This document shows, piece after piece, positions 26,576 to 35,942 of a DNA stretch of 64,000 nucleotides. The position numbers and the translations under genes are program-made. Source of the stretch: Marinobacter sp. X15-166B (GTDB taxonomy: Bacteria; Pseudomonadota; Gammaproteobacteria; Pseudomonadales; Oleiphilaceae); the NCBI RefSeq assembly GCF_001752365.1, contig NZ_MEIY01000001.1, positions 530,069-594,068 on the forward strand, given 5' to 3'. The notes under the pieces were generated by a model, which was not told the DNA's origin, made no database searches, and worked only from the letters and a program-made list of their open reading frames with translations. How positions within the stretch are numbered: the first letter of the stretch is position 1; every line of letters starts with the position of its first letter.

Positions 26576-28821
26576 GGTTCAGAAACCGGGCGGCACAACT
26601 GAAGGCCTTATTTTACTTCAACCTGATGATTGTGTTGTTACTGGTGGGCTACAAGGTGTACCTCAATCTGTCAGATAACGCGTTTTCAGCGGTGCACACC
26701 GAAGAAGCGGCGCGACTGACCAGCACCCTGGCCGGCAGAGACGCCTTCAGCTTTGCGGTGGTGGGTAACATCAACAACTCCGTTGGCATTTTTGAAGAGC
26801 GCATCATTCCGATGCTGAACGCCGATGTGGATTTTATGGTCTCGGCAGGCAATGCGGTCAGTAATGGCAGCGAAGACAAATACCGGGCGCTCTACGGTTC
26901 CCTCAGCCACCTGCAGATCCCCTACCTGCTGACCTTCGGAAAAAACGAATATCAGAACTTTGGCAGTTTCCGGTTTTACGATCACTTCGGCCCGCATTTT
27001 TACAGCATCCGCGCCGGCAACAGCCGCCTGATCTTCCTCGACAGTACCAGCAAGACGCCCTGGCAATGGCAGGTGCGCTGGCTGACGGATCTGCTGAACA
27101 AAGATGACGCCCGGCACAAGTTTGTGTTTGTCGGCCACCCCCTGTTACCCAGCCCTCAGGAAACACTGTTTGTCCAGCCGGACGACTATCTGGCCCCCGA
27201 AGCATTTCAGCAGGCGCTGCTAGAGTTGTTCAAATTGCATCGGGTGGACGCGGTGTTCTCGGCCAATATGGCGGTCTACTCGCAGCAGGAGAAAGACGGC
27301 ACCTGGTTCGTCACCACCGGCGGTGCCGGCGGCCTGGTGCTGAACGATGAGCTCAGTTTTTACCACTTCGTGAAAGTCGACGTCGACGCCGAGGGCCAGG
27401 TCAGCATCAACCTGCAGCCTCTCGAGGTTGGCCAGCACCCGGTGCTGAAGCGCCTGGAAAGTCTATGGTTTTTCATCTATTCCCTGTTTTACGTCGGCTA
27501 TCTCAACTTTATTCTGCTGGTCAGCGTCTTTATCCTGATTGTTATCAAACTCTACGTGGTGGTGTTTGTCGGCCGTGACTACTACCCGGATTACGACCTG
27601 GATCCGGCGCCCTGGCTGAGCCGCCCCCTGCGGGTTGCCATGTTCACCAACAACTACCTGCCATTTATCGGCGGCGTCCCTATCTCCATCGAGCGGCTCA
27701 AGAGCGGTCTGCAATCCCTCGGCGATCAGGTGCTGATAGTCGCCCCCCGCTATAAGGAACAGGCGGACGAAAATGGCCAAGTGGTGCGGGTCCCGGCGCT
27801 GCTCACCCTGGGTGCCAAACGCGAATTCCGGATGGCCAATATTTTTTTGAGCCGGATTCGCCGTGCGGTACGCAGCTTCAAACCGGACATCATCCATGTG
27901 CACCACCCGTTCTGGCTGGGTACGCTGGGCCTGTTTATAGCGCGGCGCCTGAACGTTCCGGCGGTCTACACCTACCACACCCGGCTGGAGCATTACGCGC
28001 ATTTTGTCCCGTTGCCCGGTTCGTTATTCCGCAACCTGATCTCCCATGAACTCATCCGTCATTTTGCCAACAAGTGCGACGCGGTAATCGTGCCGACGGA
28101 TTCCACGGAGGAGTATCTGCGCATGATCGGAGTGAAGACCCCCTCGTTTGTGCAACCCACCGGCATTGAATACCAGCGCTTTCAGGCGGTCAGGCCCGGG
28201 GACGTCGACGCGCTGCGACAGCGCCTGCAACTGGCCGGTAATGAAAAAGTGCTGATCAGCGTGTCCCGCCTGTCCAATGAAAAGAACATCGATTTTATGA
28301 TCGATGCCATAGCCGCATTACGTGAACAGACCGACACGCCTTTTCGCTTTTTGATGATTGGCGACGGTCACCAGCGGGACCGCCTGCAGCAACGCATCGA
28401 ACAGTATCAACTTGCAGACCGGTTCGTGCTGGTGGGCGCCATTCCCCCAAACGAAATGGCCACCTGGTACCGGTTGGGGGACGTCTTTGTGTTTGCCTCC
28501 CGATCGGAAACCCAGGGTATGGTGATTCTGGAAGCCATGGCCGCGGGGCTGCCGGTCGTGGCGGTGCGCTCCAGCGGCATTGACGACGTGGTGCGACAGG
28601 GGTTCAATGGCTTCAAAACCGTGGCCAAGCAGGAGCCCTGGCGGGCCAAGGTACAACTATTGCTGGAAGACGACGCCCTGCGCGCCGAATTGTCCGAGCA
28701 TGCGCTGGCGTTCGCCAAAGACTTTTCGGTCGATCAGTTTGCCCGGGACATCCGCCTGATCTACGCTACCGCCCTGGCCAGCCGGGCCAGCAAAGAAAGC
28801 GCACAGGCCACCACGGCGTAA
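26572..28821 (+). CDS. Fusion of a degenerate periplasmic phosphoesterase domain with a GT4 glycosyltransferase
   Basis: 749 residues. Segment ~13-31 is a membrane helix; ~55-285 looks like a calcineurin-type metallophosphoesterase by fold pattern (YDHFGPHFYSI, IFLDS, TGGAGG). But every metal-ligand motif seems changed: GNINNS (65-70) replaces GDxHxx, SAGNAVSNG (91-99) replaces LGDxVxxG, FGKNEY replaces xGNHEx, and ANMAVY (231-236) replaces GHxHxY; only GHP at 188-190 keeps a His. A hydrophobic stretch ~297-333 follows, then a GT4 domain ~352-735 (NNYLPFIGGVPISIE, HHPFWLG, SRLSNEKNIDFMI, SETQGMVILEAMAAGLPVV). The GT half resembles mannosyl- or glucosyl-diacylglycerol-type transferases and probably faces the cytoplasm. 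Coupled to the flippase-like gene before it. Confidence 0.85.
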   Translation: MRFRNRAAQLKALFYFNLMIVLLLVGYKVYLNLSDNAFSAVHTEEAARLTSTLAGRDAFSFAVVGNINNSVGIFEERIIPMLNADVDFMVSAGNAVSNGSEDKYRALYGSLSHLQIPYLLTFGKNEYQNFGSFRFYDHFGPHFYSIRAGNSRLIFLDSTSKTPWQWQVRWLTDLLNKDDARHKFVFVGHPLLPSPQETLFVQPDDYLAPEAFQQALLELFKLHRVDAVFSANMAVYSQQEKDGTWFVTTGGAGGLVLNDELSFYHFVKVDVDAEGQVSINLQPLEVGQHPVLKRLESLWFFIYSLFYVGYLNFILLVSVFILIVIKLYVVVFVGRDYYPDYDLDPAPWLSRPLRVAMFTNNYLPFIGGVPISIERLKSGLQSLGDQVLIVAPRYKEQADENGQVVRVPALLTLGAKREFRMANIFLSRIRRAVRSFKPDIIHVHHPFWLGTLGLFIARRLNVPAVYTYHTRLEHYAHFVPLPGSLFRNLISHELIRHFANKCDAVIVPTDSTEEYLRMIGVKTPSFVQPTGIEYQRFQAVRPGDVDALRQRLQLAGNEKVLISVSRLSNEKNIDFMIDAIAALREQTDTPFRFLMIGDGHQRDRLQQRIEQYQLADRFVLVGAIPPNEMATWYRLGDVFVFASRSETQGMVILEAMAAGLPVVAVRSSGIDDVVRQGFNGFKTVAKQEPWRAKVQLLLEDDALRAELSEHALAFAKDFSVDQFARDIRLIYATALASRASKESAQATTA

Positions 28822-28947
28822 CACCCGGGCGGCTGTTCTCCTGACACCCGATGGGTTTACACTGTGTGAACGGACCACGGATTGACCTGCCCCGGCGTTC
28901 CCGGCAGGGACTCCGGGCCCCTCGGCCCCCCTGATGATGAGGCGATA

Positions 28948-29895
28948 ATGGAAAACAAGATTCCGGTCGGTATCAGCGCCTGCCTGCTGGGCAGGGAAGT
29001 CCGCCACGACGGCGGCCATAAACACTCCCGCTACTGCACGGAAGTGCTGGCCCGTCATTTCGAGTTTCACGCCGTGTGCCCGGAGCTGGAGTCCGGCATG
29101 GGTGTGCCGCGCCCCGCCATTCATCTCCGCGAGTTCGGCACAGAGGTGCGCCTGATCGAGAGCAAGGGCGAGCGGGATTTTTCAGCGCCGATGGAGCAGT
29201 TCATTGCGGGGGCACTGCCCAGACTTGGTCACCTGCGCGGTTACATTCTGATGGCCAAATCACCCAGCTGCGGGATGGAGCGCATCAAAGTGCACAACCA
29301 AGCCGGCCGGGTGATCCGTCGCGACGGTCGCGGTTTGTTTGCCGCCGCCTTGATGCAGGCGTACCCGTCCATGCCGGTGGAAGAGGAAGGCCGGCTGAAC
29401 GACGACCAGCTGAAAGAGAACTTTATCGAGCGGGTCTTCGTGTACGACGACTGGCTGCGCAACGTCGCCGCCGAACTGACCCCAAAGGCACTGATTGACT
29501 TCCACACCCGCCACAAGTTTCAGCTGCTGGCCCACAACGAGAAAATTTACCGCCAACTGGGGCCACTGCTGGCCGATCTGAAAGCCCAGCCACTGGAGGC
29601 GCTGGCCGACACTTACATTCGCGGGTTTATGACGGCGATGACACGGCTGGTCAGCCGGGGTTCCCACGTCAACGCCATGCAGCACCTGGCCGGTTACCTG
29701 AAAGACGGCATGCCCGCAGAAGACAGGAAAATGCTGGGCGAGCAAATCGAGGCCTACCATCGCGGCGAGCTGCCGCTGATTGTCCCCATGACCCTGTTGC
29801 GGATGGCCCAGCGGCGGGAACCCATAGCCTATCTGTCGATCCAGGATTACCTCAGCCCCTACCCGGAAGAACTGGGGCTGAGGAATCGCGTTTAG
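28948..29895 (+). CDS. DUF523 + DUF1722 protein (YbgA-related)
   Basis: 315 residues from the ATG at 28948 (ATGGAAAACAAG), with ATGATGAGGCG upstream as a weak ribosome site. Residues ~5-150 are DUF523 (GISACLLGREVRHDGGHKHSRYC, CPELESGMGVPRPAI, AKSPSCGMERI), rich in conserved cysteines; residues ~180-300 are the DUF1722/YbgA domain (LIDFHTRHKFQLLAHNEKIYRQLG, YLKDGMPAEDR). Such fusions are found near DNA-photolyase and stress genes in other bacteria, but the activity is unknown. It converges with trhO 11 bases later. Confidence 0.9.
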   Translation: MENKIPVGISACLLGREVRHDGGHKHSRYCTEVLARHFEFHAVCPELESGMGVPRPAIHLREFGTEVRLIESKGERDFSAPMEQFIAGALPRLGHLRGYILMAKSPSCGMERIKVHNQAGRVIRRDGRGLFAAALMQAYPSMPVEEEGRLNDDQLKENFIERVFVYDDWLRNVAAELTPKALIDFHTRHKFQLLAHNEKIYRQLGPLLADLKAQPLEALADTYIRGFMTAMTRLVSRGSHVNAMQHLAGYLKDGMPAEDRKMLGEQIEAYHRGELPLIVPMTLLRMAQRREPIAYLSIQDYLSPYPEELGLRNRV

Positions 29896-29906
29896 CGCCG
29901 GCGGGG

Positions 29907-30926
29907 TCAGGCCCGCTGTTTTTCGCCCGCTTCGCTCTGCTGCGCCTGACGCGCGCGCTCTGCTTTTTTGCGGGCTTTGCGCTCGGCAATGATCCGGGCG
30001 GCCTCACCACCGACGTGCACCTCCCCCCGTTGCGCGGCCAGACGCATCTGCCGCTCGCGTTCGGCAAAGCGCGCTTTCTGTTCTTCACTCAGGGTGGCGG
30101 CACACTGGTGACAGCTGACGCCCCGTTCGTACTCCCGACGCTGTTTATCGGCCTCGGTGATCGGCCGGCGACAGGCGTGGCACTGATCATACCCGCCCCG
30201 CTCCAGGCGATGGTTTACCGTGACCCGGTCGTCAAAGACAAAACACTCGCCCTGCCACAGGGACTCCTCCTCGGGCACCTCTTCCAGATACTGCAGAATG
30301 CCGCCATGGAGGTGGTAGACTTCCTCGAAGCCCTGCTCCTTCAAATAGGCGGTGGATTTTTCACAGCGGATGCCGCCGGTACAGAACATGGCCACTTTTT
30401 TATGCCTGGCCGGGTCCAGATGCTGCTGCACGTAGTCGGGGAACTCGCGGAACGTATCGGTGGCCGGGTTTACCGCGTTTTTGAAGGTACCGATTTCCAC
30501 TTCGTACTGATTGCGGGTGTCGACCAGCAGCACTTCGGGATCTGAGATCAGCGCATTCCAGTCTTTGGGTTTGACGTAGGTGCCCACAATCCGTTTGGGG
30601 TCGATGCCGTCCACGCCCATGGTGACGATTTCTTTCTTCAGCTTGACCTTGGTGCGCTTGAACGGCTGGATGTCCACCAGTGATTCTTTGTAGTCGATAC
30701 CGGCAAAGCGCCCGTCCCGGGCCAGCCAGTGCTTGACCTCATCAATGCCCTCGCGACTGCCGGCGATGGTGCCATTGATGCCCTCCCGGGCCAGCAGCAA
30801 GGTGCCATGCACCTTGTGGGCGAGCAGCAGGTTCAGCAGCGGCTCTCGTAAGTGCCGGTAATCGTCGAGTTCAGCGAATTTGTACAGGGCGCACACCACG
30901 GTGCGGTTGACTTGCGGGCTATTCAT
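29907..30926 (-). CDS. trhO: TrhO (YceA), tRNA 5-hydroxyuridine synthase, rhodanese-like
   Basis: 339 residues from the ATG at 30926 (AGGAGAA upstream). N-terminal ferredoxin-like UPF0176 domain ([30 protein letters not shown]), a rhodanese domain with the active-site loop [10 protein letters not shown] (~180), then a zinc-ribbon-like C-terminal part with CxxC pairs ([16 protein letters not shown]) and a basic tail. TrhO makes 5-hydroxyuridine at tRNA position 34 using O2. It is alone on the minus strand. Confidence 0.94.
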   Translation of the reverse strand: MNSPQVNRTVVCALYKFAELDDYRHLREPLLNLLLAHKVHGTLLLAREGINGTIAGSREGIDEVKHWLARDGRFAGIDYKESLVDIQPFKRTKVKLKKEIVTMGVDGIDPKRIVGTYVKPKDWNALISDPEVLLVDTRNQYEVEIGTFKNAVNPATDTFREFPDYVQQHLDPARHKKVAMFCTGGIRCEKSTAYLKEQGFEEVYHLHGGILQYLEEVPEEESLWQGECFVFDDRVTVNHRLERGGYDQCHACRRPITEADKQRREYERGVSCHQCAATLSEEQKARFAERERQMRLAAQRGEVHVGGEAARIIAERKARKKAERARQAQQSEAGEKQRA

Positions 30927-31052
30927 CGCGCTTTTCTCCTGCGGACCGGACCGTAAATCCGGAGCATGGTTCATTAAAGGGCATGAATTTTATACCACGG
31001 AGACCGACATGCAAGTCCGGTATTAGCGCAACCGGCGGGTTGGCCGCCGTGG

Positions 31053-31781
31053 CTACCTGGACAGACGGGCCAGTTCCCGGTCGACCACGGCCTGCAACTG
31101 GACCCAGCCCGGGCGCGTCAGGCGGATATTGTCGACCAGCACCGTGGGCGTGCTGGTGACCTGCAACTGCATGGCCACATCGCGGCTTTGCTGGATGGCT
31201 TCGAGGTGCAAATCGGTGCTCATGCAGCGGCGGAAGCGCCGTTCTTCGAGCCCCAACCCTCTGGCATACCGGGTAAAGGCGTCCACCGGGCGGCTGGCGC
31301 TGCTCCATTCACCTTGTTTGGCGTAGATCTGCTTGTTCATGTCCCAGTAGGCGTTCTGGTCCCCGGCGCAACGGGCTGCCATGGCGGCGGGTACGGCGTT
31401 GTTGTGCATGCGCAACGGCAGATCAAAGTACACCAGGCGCACCTTGCCGGTGTCGACATATTCGGGAATCAGTTTGGCCACGGCGGCGGCAAAGTTGCCG
31501 CACGCGGGGCACTGGTAATCGGCGAATTCGCGCACCACCACGGGTGCGTCGGCAGCGCCCAGAGAAATGCCGTATTGATCCAGCGCGGCGGGGAAGGGAC
31601 CGGCGTTGGCGGCCGCGACCGGCAAGTGGTCGGCGGCCGGACGGGGCGTCAACAGCAAGTACAGACCCACCAGCACCGCCACTACGCCAAGTACCACGGC
31701 GGTGATGTGCAACGGTTTTTTACCCTTGGACCTGCGGGGAGTTCCCCCTCCCGCGGCCCGGCGGTTTTTTGCTTCGCCCAT
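31053..31781 (-). CDS. Membrane-anchored DsbA-like thiol-disulfide protein
   Basis: 242 residues. A basic N-terminus (KNRRAAGGGTPRRSKGKK) is followed by a membrane anchor at ~27-46, then a periplasmic thioredoxin-fold domain of the DsbA/thioredoxin_4 type. The redox motif is CPAC in FADYQCPACGNFA (~92-95); the cis-proline loop is TSTPTVLVDN near residue 212. It is likely an oxidase or isomerase for exported proteins. Like many short DsbA-like proteins it has no obvious partner gene next to it. Confidence 0.85.
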   Translation of the reverse strand: MGEAKNRRAAGGGTPRRSKGKKPLHITAVVLGVVAVLVGLYLLLTPRPAADHLPVAAANAGPFPAALDQYGISLGAADAPVVVREFADYQCPACGNFAAAVAKLIPEYVDTGKVRLVYFDLPLRMHNNAVPAAMAARCAGDQNAYWDMNKQIYAKQGEWSSASRPVDAFTRYARGLGLEERRFRRCMSTDLHLEAIQQSRDVAMQLQVTSTPTVLVDNIRLTRPGWVQLQAVVDRELARLSR

Positions 31782-31846
31782 GACAACTCCTCAAATGCTG
31801 ACGAACCCACGCAGCCACTTTATACCTGACTCCGGATGGAACACAA

Positions 31847-32185
31847 TCAAGGCGGGCCAGACACCTGTACGTAGGCACTGCGGCGCAACAGCAACTGGCT
31901 GTCACCAAGCTGTTCGACAACCCCCTTGCGCAACAACTCACCGAGCACGGAGAGCGGACTCAGATAGTTGTTCGCAGCGCGCACCAACCGTCCAAACCCG
32001 GGCTCATCGCCGAGGACCGCGGGCAGCATAACGGGCTCGTTGTATTCGTCCAGGTAGTCGGCGTGGGTTACCCAATGGCGGACCACATCGCAGGCTCCCG
32101 CAGTAAGCACCGAGTTAAGCAACTTCGCGGGCTGCCACGATGCGGTCTGCTCCATTGGCTCGGTGTCAGCCTTCAGTGCGCTCAT
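31847..32185 (-). CDS. Short protein matching the C-terminal part of DUF6502-type proteins
   Basis: 112 residues. The pattern W-x-D/H-x(2)-YLDEYNEPVMLP, PGFGRLVRAANNYLSPLSVLGELLRKGVVEQL and a final RRSAYVQV resembles the second half of DUF6502 proteins, which are usually 270-300 residues; the N-terminal winged-helix-like half is missing, so this may be a truncated paralogue. Function unknown. Its ATG overlaps the stop of a 55-codon frame upstream, suggesting coupling. Confidence in the coding call is higher than in the family name. Confidence 0.6.
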   Translation of the reverse strand: MSALKADTEPMEQTASWQPAKLLNSVLTAGACDVVRHWVTHADYLDEYNEPVMLPAVLGDEPGFGRLVRAANNYLSPLSVLGELLRKGVVEQLGDSQLLLRRSAYVQVSGPP

Positions 32186-32349
32186 TGCGTTTTTACCTCT
32201 ACCGGTTCAGGCTCGTCGAATAAACATACGCTGCCTTTGAGCCAGGCCTTCACCCTGTCGCCCACGCCAGCTACCCAGCTTCGCGATTGTATTCCCAGCC
32301 GGTGCGCAAGGGCCAGAGGCGGACCTCGAAACTGGGCAACCCGTCTCAT
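32182..32349 (-). CDS. Possible 55-residue small protein upstream of the DUF6502-like gene
   Basis: An ATG (complement at 32347-32349) opens 55 codons ending in TGA that overlaps the next gene's ATG by four bases (ATGA). The product begins MRRVAQFRGPPLALAHR, is basic in its first half and acidic at the end (DEPEPVEV). I recognise no family. There is no clear ribosome site, so support comes only from the tight overlap; it could instead be 5' leader sequence. Confidence 0.35.
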   Translation of the reverse strand: MRRVAQFRGPPLALAHRLGIQSRSWVAGVGDRVKAWLKGSVCLFDEPEPVEVKTQ

Positions 32350-32395
32350 TTTCGCAAAGAAATTAGATACTTACCAATAAAGCCAAGCCCCGGAA

Positions 32396-32734
32396 TTAAC
32401 CAAGAAACTGGGCCAGCTGCTGGTTCAGCCGCGCCACCTCGCGACGCAGGTTGCGCACGTCATCCAGCAAATCCAGTGAAACCGCCAAGCCCGGAAGGTT
32501 GAGGTTGAGGTCCCGCTGCAGGCGTTGCGCTTTTTGCAGCCGCACCAGCGCGTTCAGATCAAAGCACCACTCAGCCGCGGGGCAGTCGCGCACCGGAGAA
32601 ATGATACCGTAACTCACCAGCTTGATGACAAATTCGGCGTGTACCTCAGTGCGCTCACACAGCTCACGCAAGGTGAACACGTCTTGCTGGGGCTCGGTCT
32701 GTTCGATCATCACGACGGTTACTTTGTTGCTCAT
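32396..32734 (-). CDS. cbpM: CbpM, modulator of CbpA
   Basis: 112 residues from the ATG at 32734 (GAGG upstream). MerR-like winged-helix N-terminus (FTLRELCERTEVHAEFVIKLVSYGII) and a C-terminal coiled-coil (LDDVRNLRREVARLNQQL). CbpM binds the J-domain of CbpA and blocks its co-chaperone and DNA-binding activity. The gene follows cbpA by a few bases, the conserved cbpA-cbpM arrangement. Confidence 0.92.
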   Translation of the reverse strand: MSNKVTVVMIEQTEPQQDVFTLRELCERTEVHAEFVIKLVSYGIISPVRDCPAAEWCFDLNALVRLQKAQRLQRDLNLNLPGLAVSLDLLDDVRNLRREVARLNQQLAQFLG

Positions 32735-32748
32735 GGTCAGCGCCTCAC

Positions 32749-33708
32749 TCACACGCCCAGTTTTTGCCGGGGGTTGAAGGTTTGTTCTGCGTCGGCCAGC
32801 TGCCGGTAAAGCGCCTCGGCTTCCTGGCTGTGCTCTTCCGGTATGGTAATTTGCAGCGTCACCAGCTGGTCGCCCGGGTGTTTGCCCGGCAGGCCCTTGC
32901 CCTTGAGCCGCAAGCGGCGGCCGCTGGAGGTGCCTTTGGGCACTTTCAGGTTCACTTTAGAGCCCACCGTTGGCACGGTAATGGTGGCACCCAGCGCGGC
33001 TTCCCAGGGGGTGATCGGCACCGTCACCAACACGTTCGCCCCCTCCACCGAGAAGATCGGGTGTGGTGCCAGTTCCACCTCGATAAACAGGTCCCCCGGG
33101 GGACCACCGCCCAGCGACGGTGCCCCCTGCCCTTTCAGCCGGATGGGCTGACCATCTCGCAGGCCCGGCGGAATCTTCACATTGAGGGTTTTCTGACGGG
33201 GGCGCAGCCGCCCCTGGTCATCGACCTGGTGCACCGTAAACTGCACCTGCTTTTCACAACCGTGGAAGGCTTCCTCCAGAAACAGAGCAATACGGGCATG
33301 CACGTCTTCACCCCGACCGGGGCCACGGGACCGAAACCCACGGTGCGCCCCGTCCGCGTGACGCCGCTGGTCGCCAAAAATGGATTCAAAAAACTCACTG
33401 AACTGACGGGCGTCCGCTTCCGTATAGCCACCGTCCCCGAAACTGGAGGCACTCTGCCAGCCCGGCGGCGGCTCAAATCCCCCCCCGGCCCTTCCGTACT
33501 GGCGCAGCTGATCGTACTCGGCCCGCTTTTGCGGGTCCTTCAGGACCTCATAGGCTTCGCCGACGTCCTGGAATTTCTCACCGGCGTTGGCCTCTTTACT
33601 CACGTCCGGATGGTATTTCCGCGCCAGCTTCCGGTACGACTTCTTGATGTCTTCCGGTGTCGCCGACTCACTGACGCCCAGCACTGCGTAGTAATCTTTG
33701 AAATCCAT
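32749..33708 (-). CDS. cbpA: CbpA, DnaJ-family curved-DNA-binding co-chaperone
   Basis: 319 residues. J-domain ~1-65 ([22 protein letters not shown] with the HPD motif), a Gly/Phe-rich linker (~75-125), then two C-terminal beta-sandwich substrate-binding domains (~130-300) without the DnaJ zinc fingers. It works with DnaK and also binds curved DNA in the nucleoid. First gene of the cbpA-cbpM pair. Confidence 0.96.
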   Translation of the reverse strand: MDFKDYYAVLGVSESATPEDIKKSYRKLARKYHPDVSKEANAGEKFQDVGEAYEVLKDPQKRAEYDQLRQYGRAGGGFEPPPGWQSASSFGDGGYTEADARQFSEFFESIFGDQRRHADGAHRGFRSRGPGRGEDVHARIALFLEEAFHGCEKQVQFTVHQVDDQGRLRPRQKTLNVKIPPGLRDGQPIRLKGQGAPSLGGGPPGDLFIEVELAPHPIFSVEGANVLVTVPITPWEAALGATITVPTVGSKVNLKVPKGTSSGRRLRLKGKGLPGKHPGDQLVTLQITIPEEHSQEAEALYRQLADAEQTFNPRQKLGV

Positions 33709-33925
33709 GGGAGACCCTCACCGTTGAATTTCCACCCGCTCGCCGCTGCCACCGTTGACCGTCGCGGCCTGATCGCGGCCTAGAGAGCGCATCGCTACTG
33801 AGAATATAGCTGCCGTTGCCGCTGGTCGAAACCTGCTCGCAGTAGCAGCAGGCTTTGTTCATTGCCGCAACCGGGGCACCCCAGGAGGAATTGTGGCGCT
33901 TGCAACGAGCGCGCGGTGGCTGGCG

Positions 33926-34432
33926 TCAATCCGATCTCTCCGATTGGGCAGGTGTATCCCCGCCGCGATTGTCGGCCGGCCCCGCGCGGCCGCCCTCGTG
34001 GTCGCCGGGTTCAAGCGTTGGCGCAATCAAGGGGTGCGGGTTGGAGGCAGTTGTACCGCCGCTGCCATAGGGACGAGTGATGATCTCTAGCAGGTGGCCG
34101 CTCGGGTCGTCGAAATACAGGCCGCGCCCGTCGTCCCAGGTATTGATCTGGTCCCGTTCGCGACGAAACGGGTCGGCCCAGTAGGGCACTTGTTGCTCAC
34201 AAATACGCTCAAAGATCTCATCGAATTCGATTTCACTGACCAGGAAAGCATAGTGCTGCTGCGCTATCTCGCCCTCGCAGTCCATGTAATCCAGGGACGT
34301 TTCACCCACCTGTACCACCGCAAAGTGGCCCAGCAGCGTGGGCGCCGGCAGATCAAACATCCGGGTCAGGAAGCTGGCAGACACCGCTTTGTCGTGGGCA
34401 GCAACGATCGTGTGATTCAGTCGGATAGCCAT
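33926..34432 (-). CDS. VOC/glyoxalase-superfamily protein
   Basis: 168 residues from the ATG at 34432 (GGGAG upstream); the 47-codon in-frame extension has no family character. One VOC module: LNHTIVAAHDKAVSASFLTRMFDL, a middle HFAVVQVGETSLDYMD, and C-terminal LYFDDPSGHLLEIITRPYG, where H/E positions fit a metal-dependent fold. The last ~45 residues are low-complexity and outside the domain. Substrate unknown. The gene has no operon partner. Confidence 0.8.
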   Translation of the reverse strand: MAIRLNHTIVAAHDKAVSASFLTRMFDLPAPTLLGHFAVVQVGETSLDYMDCEGEIAQQHYAFLVSEIEFDEIFERICEQQVPYWADPFRRERDQINTWDDGRGLYFDDPSGHLLEIITRPYGSGGTTASNPHPLIAPTLEPGDHEGGRAGPADNRGGDTPAQSERSD

Positions 34433-34816
34433 CGTCACGCTCCCTTCAGTTGAGGTTGCCCTCCTCGGATTCAGCACGAAACGCCCCGGGTAATTCAACG
34501 CGACCGGAACCGCGCACCGGTAAACACTCCCGCACCGACAGTATAGCTCCCTCGCGCCTGGCCGGAGGCCCACTTAACAACAGTGGTCGCAGCGTTGAAC
34601 CATGGTGGGAACTGAGCATGACGCCTGCCTGGATCAGAAAGGATGCTACTGAATACCGGTCAGGCTGGGGCCAACCGGACATCCTGGAATATTTTGGGGC
34701 ACCGGGGAGGAATGGCCCAGGAATTTGCTCAGGCTCAGCACCTGTAAAGTGGCCTGTCGGTTTGATATTGACCTGGTCCTGGCCACAACGAGCAGCCGCT
34801 ACCGTGCCTGTAGTAG
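34433..34816. other. Non-coding gap upstream of the VOC gene
   Basis: About 384 bases. Overlapping frames of about 125 codons on both strands (minus at 34446-34820, plus at 34450-34845) have no recognisable domain or ribosome site and I reject both. The stretch probably holds the VOC promoter; I see no repeat or terminator. Confidence 0.4.
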
Positions 34817-35467
34817 TCACAAGCCCACCTCAGCCACGTCTATGATTTCAGGCTCTGCGTGAGCCTGCCTGACCCACGCCGCCATGTGTTCATGGCCGAG
34901 AATCAACTGCATGTATGCTGAAGAGGCAGCCGAGACATTGACTCCATAGGTTTGGAATCGCGATGCAACTGGAGCGAACATGCAATCCGCAATAGAAAAC
35001 TCACCGAACAACCACGGACCTGCCCCCGAATAGGTGTTCCGGTACCGGGACCAGATTTGGTCTATCCGAGCCACCTCCCGCTCCAGGGCTTCGTGAACAA
35101 GGACTTTGCGCCCGGTTGCCCGGCAATTCATTGGTAATTCGCCTCGAATCACTGGGAAGCCGGAGTGCATTTCCGCGCTGCAGGATCTGGCTTCTGCCCG
35201 TGCACGAACGGAGCTTGGCCATCCGCCACCCTGCAGATACTGCTCTGAAATATATTCGCAGATGGCCAGCGAATCCCAGATGACCAGATCACCGTCTTCG
35301 AGCACCGGGACTTTCCCTGCATCGGTGTGCCGAGACAACATGGTGTGAGTATCATCCTGGTTCAGCGGAATCCGCACTTCCTCAAACGGCAATTCGTGAA
35401 CCGACATAAAAAGCCAGGGCCTTAACGACCATGACGAATAATTTTTATTCCCTATTACCAGTTTCAT
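34817..35467 (-). CDS. Glutathione S-transferase family protein
   Basis: 216 residues, ATG with AAGGAA upstream. The N-terminal thioredoxin-fold domain starts MKLVIGNKNYSSWSLRPWL with the conserved Ser pair, and has GKVPVLEDGDLVIWDSLAICEYI (glutathione-binding Pro/Glu-Asp-Ser region). The C-terminal helical domain contains FSIADCMFAPVASRFQTYG. It belongs to the bacterial YfcF/beta-like group and probably conjugates or reduces a xenobiotic. It lies at the edge of the accessory island, and a half attC-like motif sits just before its ATG (35495-35518). Confidence 0.9.
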   Translation of the reverse strand: MKLVIGNKNYSSWSLRPWLFMSVHELPFEEVRIPLNQDDTHTMLSRHTDAGKVPVLEDGDLVIWDSLAICEYISEQYLQGGGWPSSVRARAEARSCSAEMHSGFPVIRGELPMNCRATGRKVLVHEALEREVARIDQIWSRYRNTYSGAGPWLFGEFSIADCMFAPVASRFQTYGVNVSAASSAYMQLILGHEHMAAWVRQAHAEPEIIDVAEVGL

Positions 35468-35723
35468 TGCTTATTCCTTGAAATGCTGCAGACATCGCCT
35501 TGACGGGCCTGGTTATGAGTTCTCCGTATCGATCACCCAAGCGACGCTGAAACCTGCCGTTGACCCGCCTGCCCATTCAAACCTTCGACCGCGACATTCC
35601 GTGTATCAATGGTGACAATGACAGTCTCAGACCGGGCAATGAGATCTGAGCGAACCGCGTACCAATGCGGCGTGGGTGTGCTGTCAGCTGGTCGCTCAGC
35701 GAAATAAAACAGGCCCCCTCACA

Positions 35724-35942
35724 CTATTCCTTACACCGGCGTGACAGCATGAAGGGGTGAACATCCAGCGCCTCCGCTACGCGTTTGACACTGCGGTGGG
35801 CCCGGTGACCCCATTCGACCGCCTTTACTTTGAACTCAGCGCTGCACTGCTTCGTTTCCTTCCCAGTGTTCATTGCCGGAATCGTGTTTTCCTCCTGCGA
35901 AGTTTTCGATGCGTGTCCACTTCACCAAGGGAAGTACACACC
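35724..35942 (-). pseudogene. Truncated IS3-family element: transposase OrfA N-terminus
   Basis: An ATG at 35873 opens 49 codons: KQCSAEFKVKAVEWG, then SVKRVAEALDVHPFMLSR, matching the helix-turn-helix of IS3-type OrfA proteins, and stops early where the usual frame would read RWRKEYREG. The stretch 35912-35942 upstream (GTGTCCACTTCACC...) looks like the terminal inverted repeat of the element. OrfB and the other end are absent, so this is a dead remnant. It abuts a half attC-like site, so the insertion probably entered it. Confidence 0.8.

Noticed and set aside
34446-34845. Two opposite frames of about 125-131 codons
   Set aside because: Neither has a domain or convincing start; could be remnants but I see no homology.
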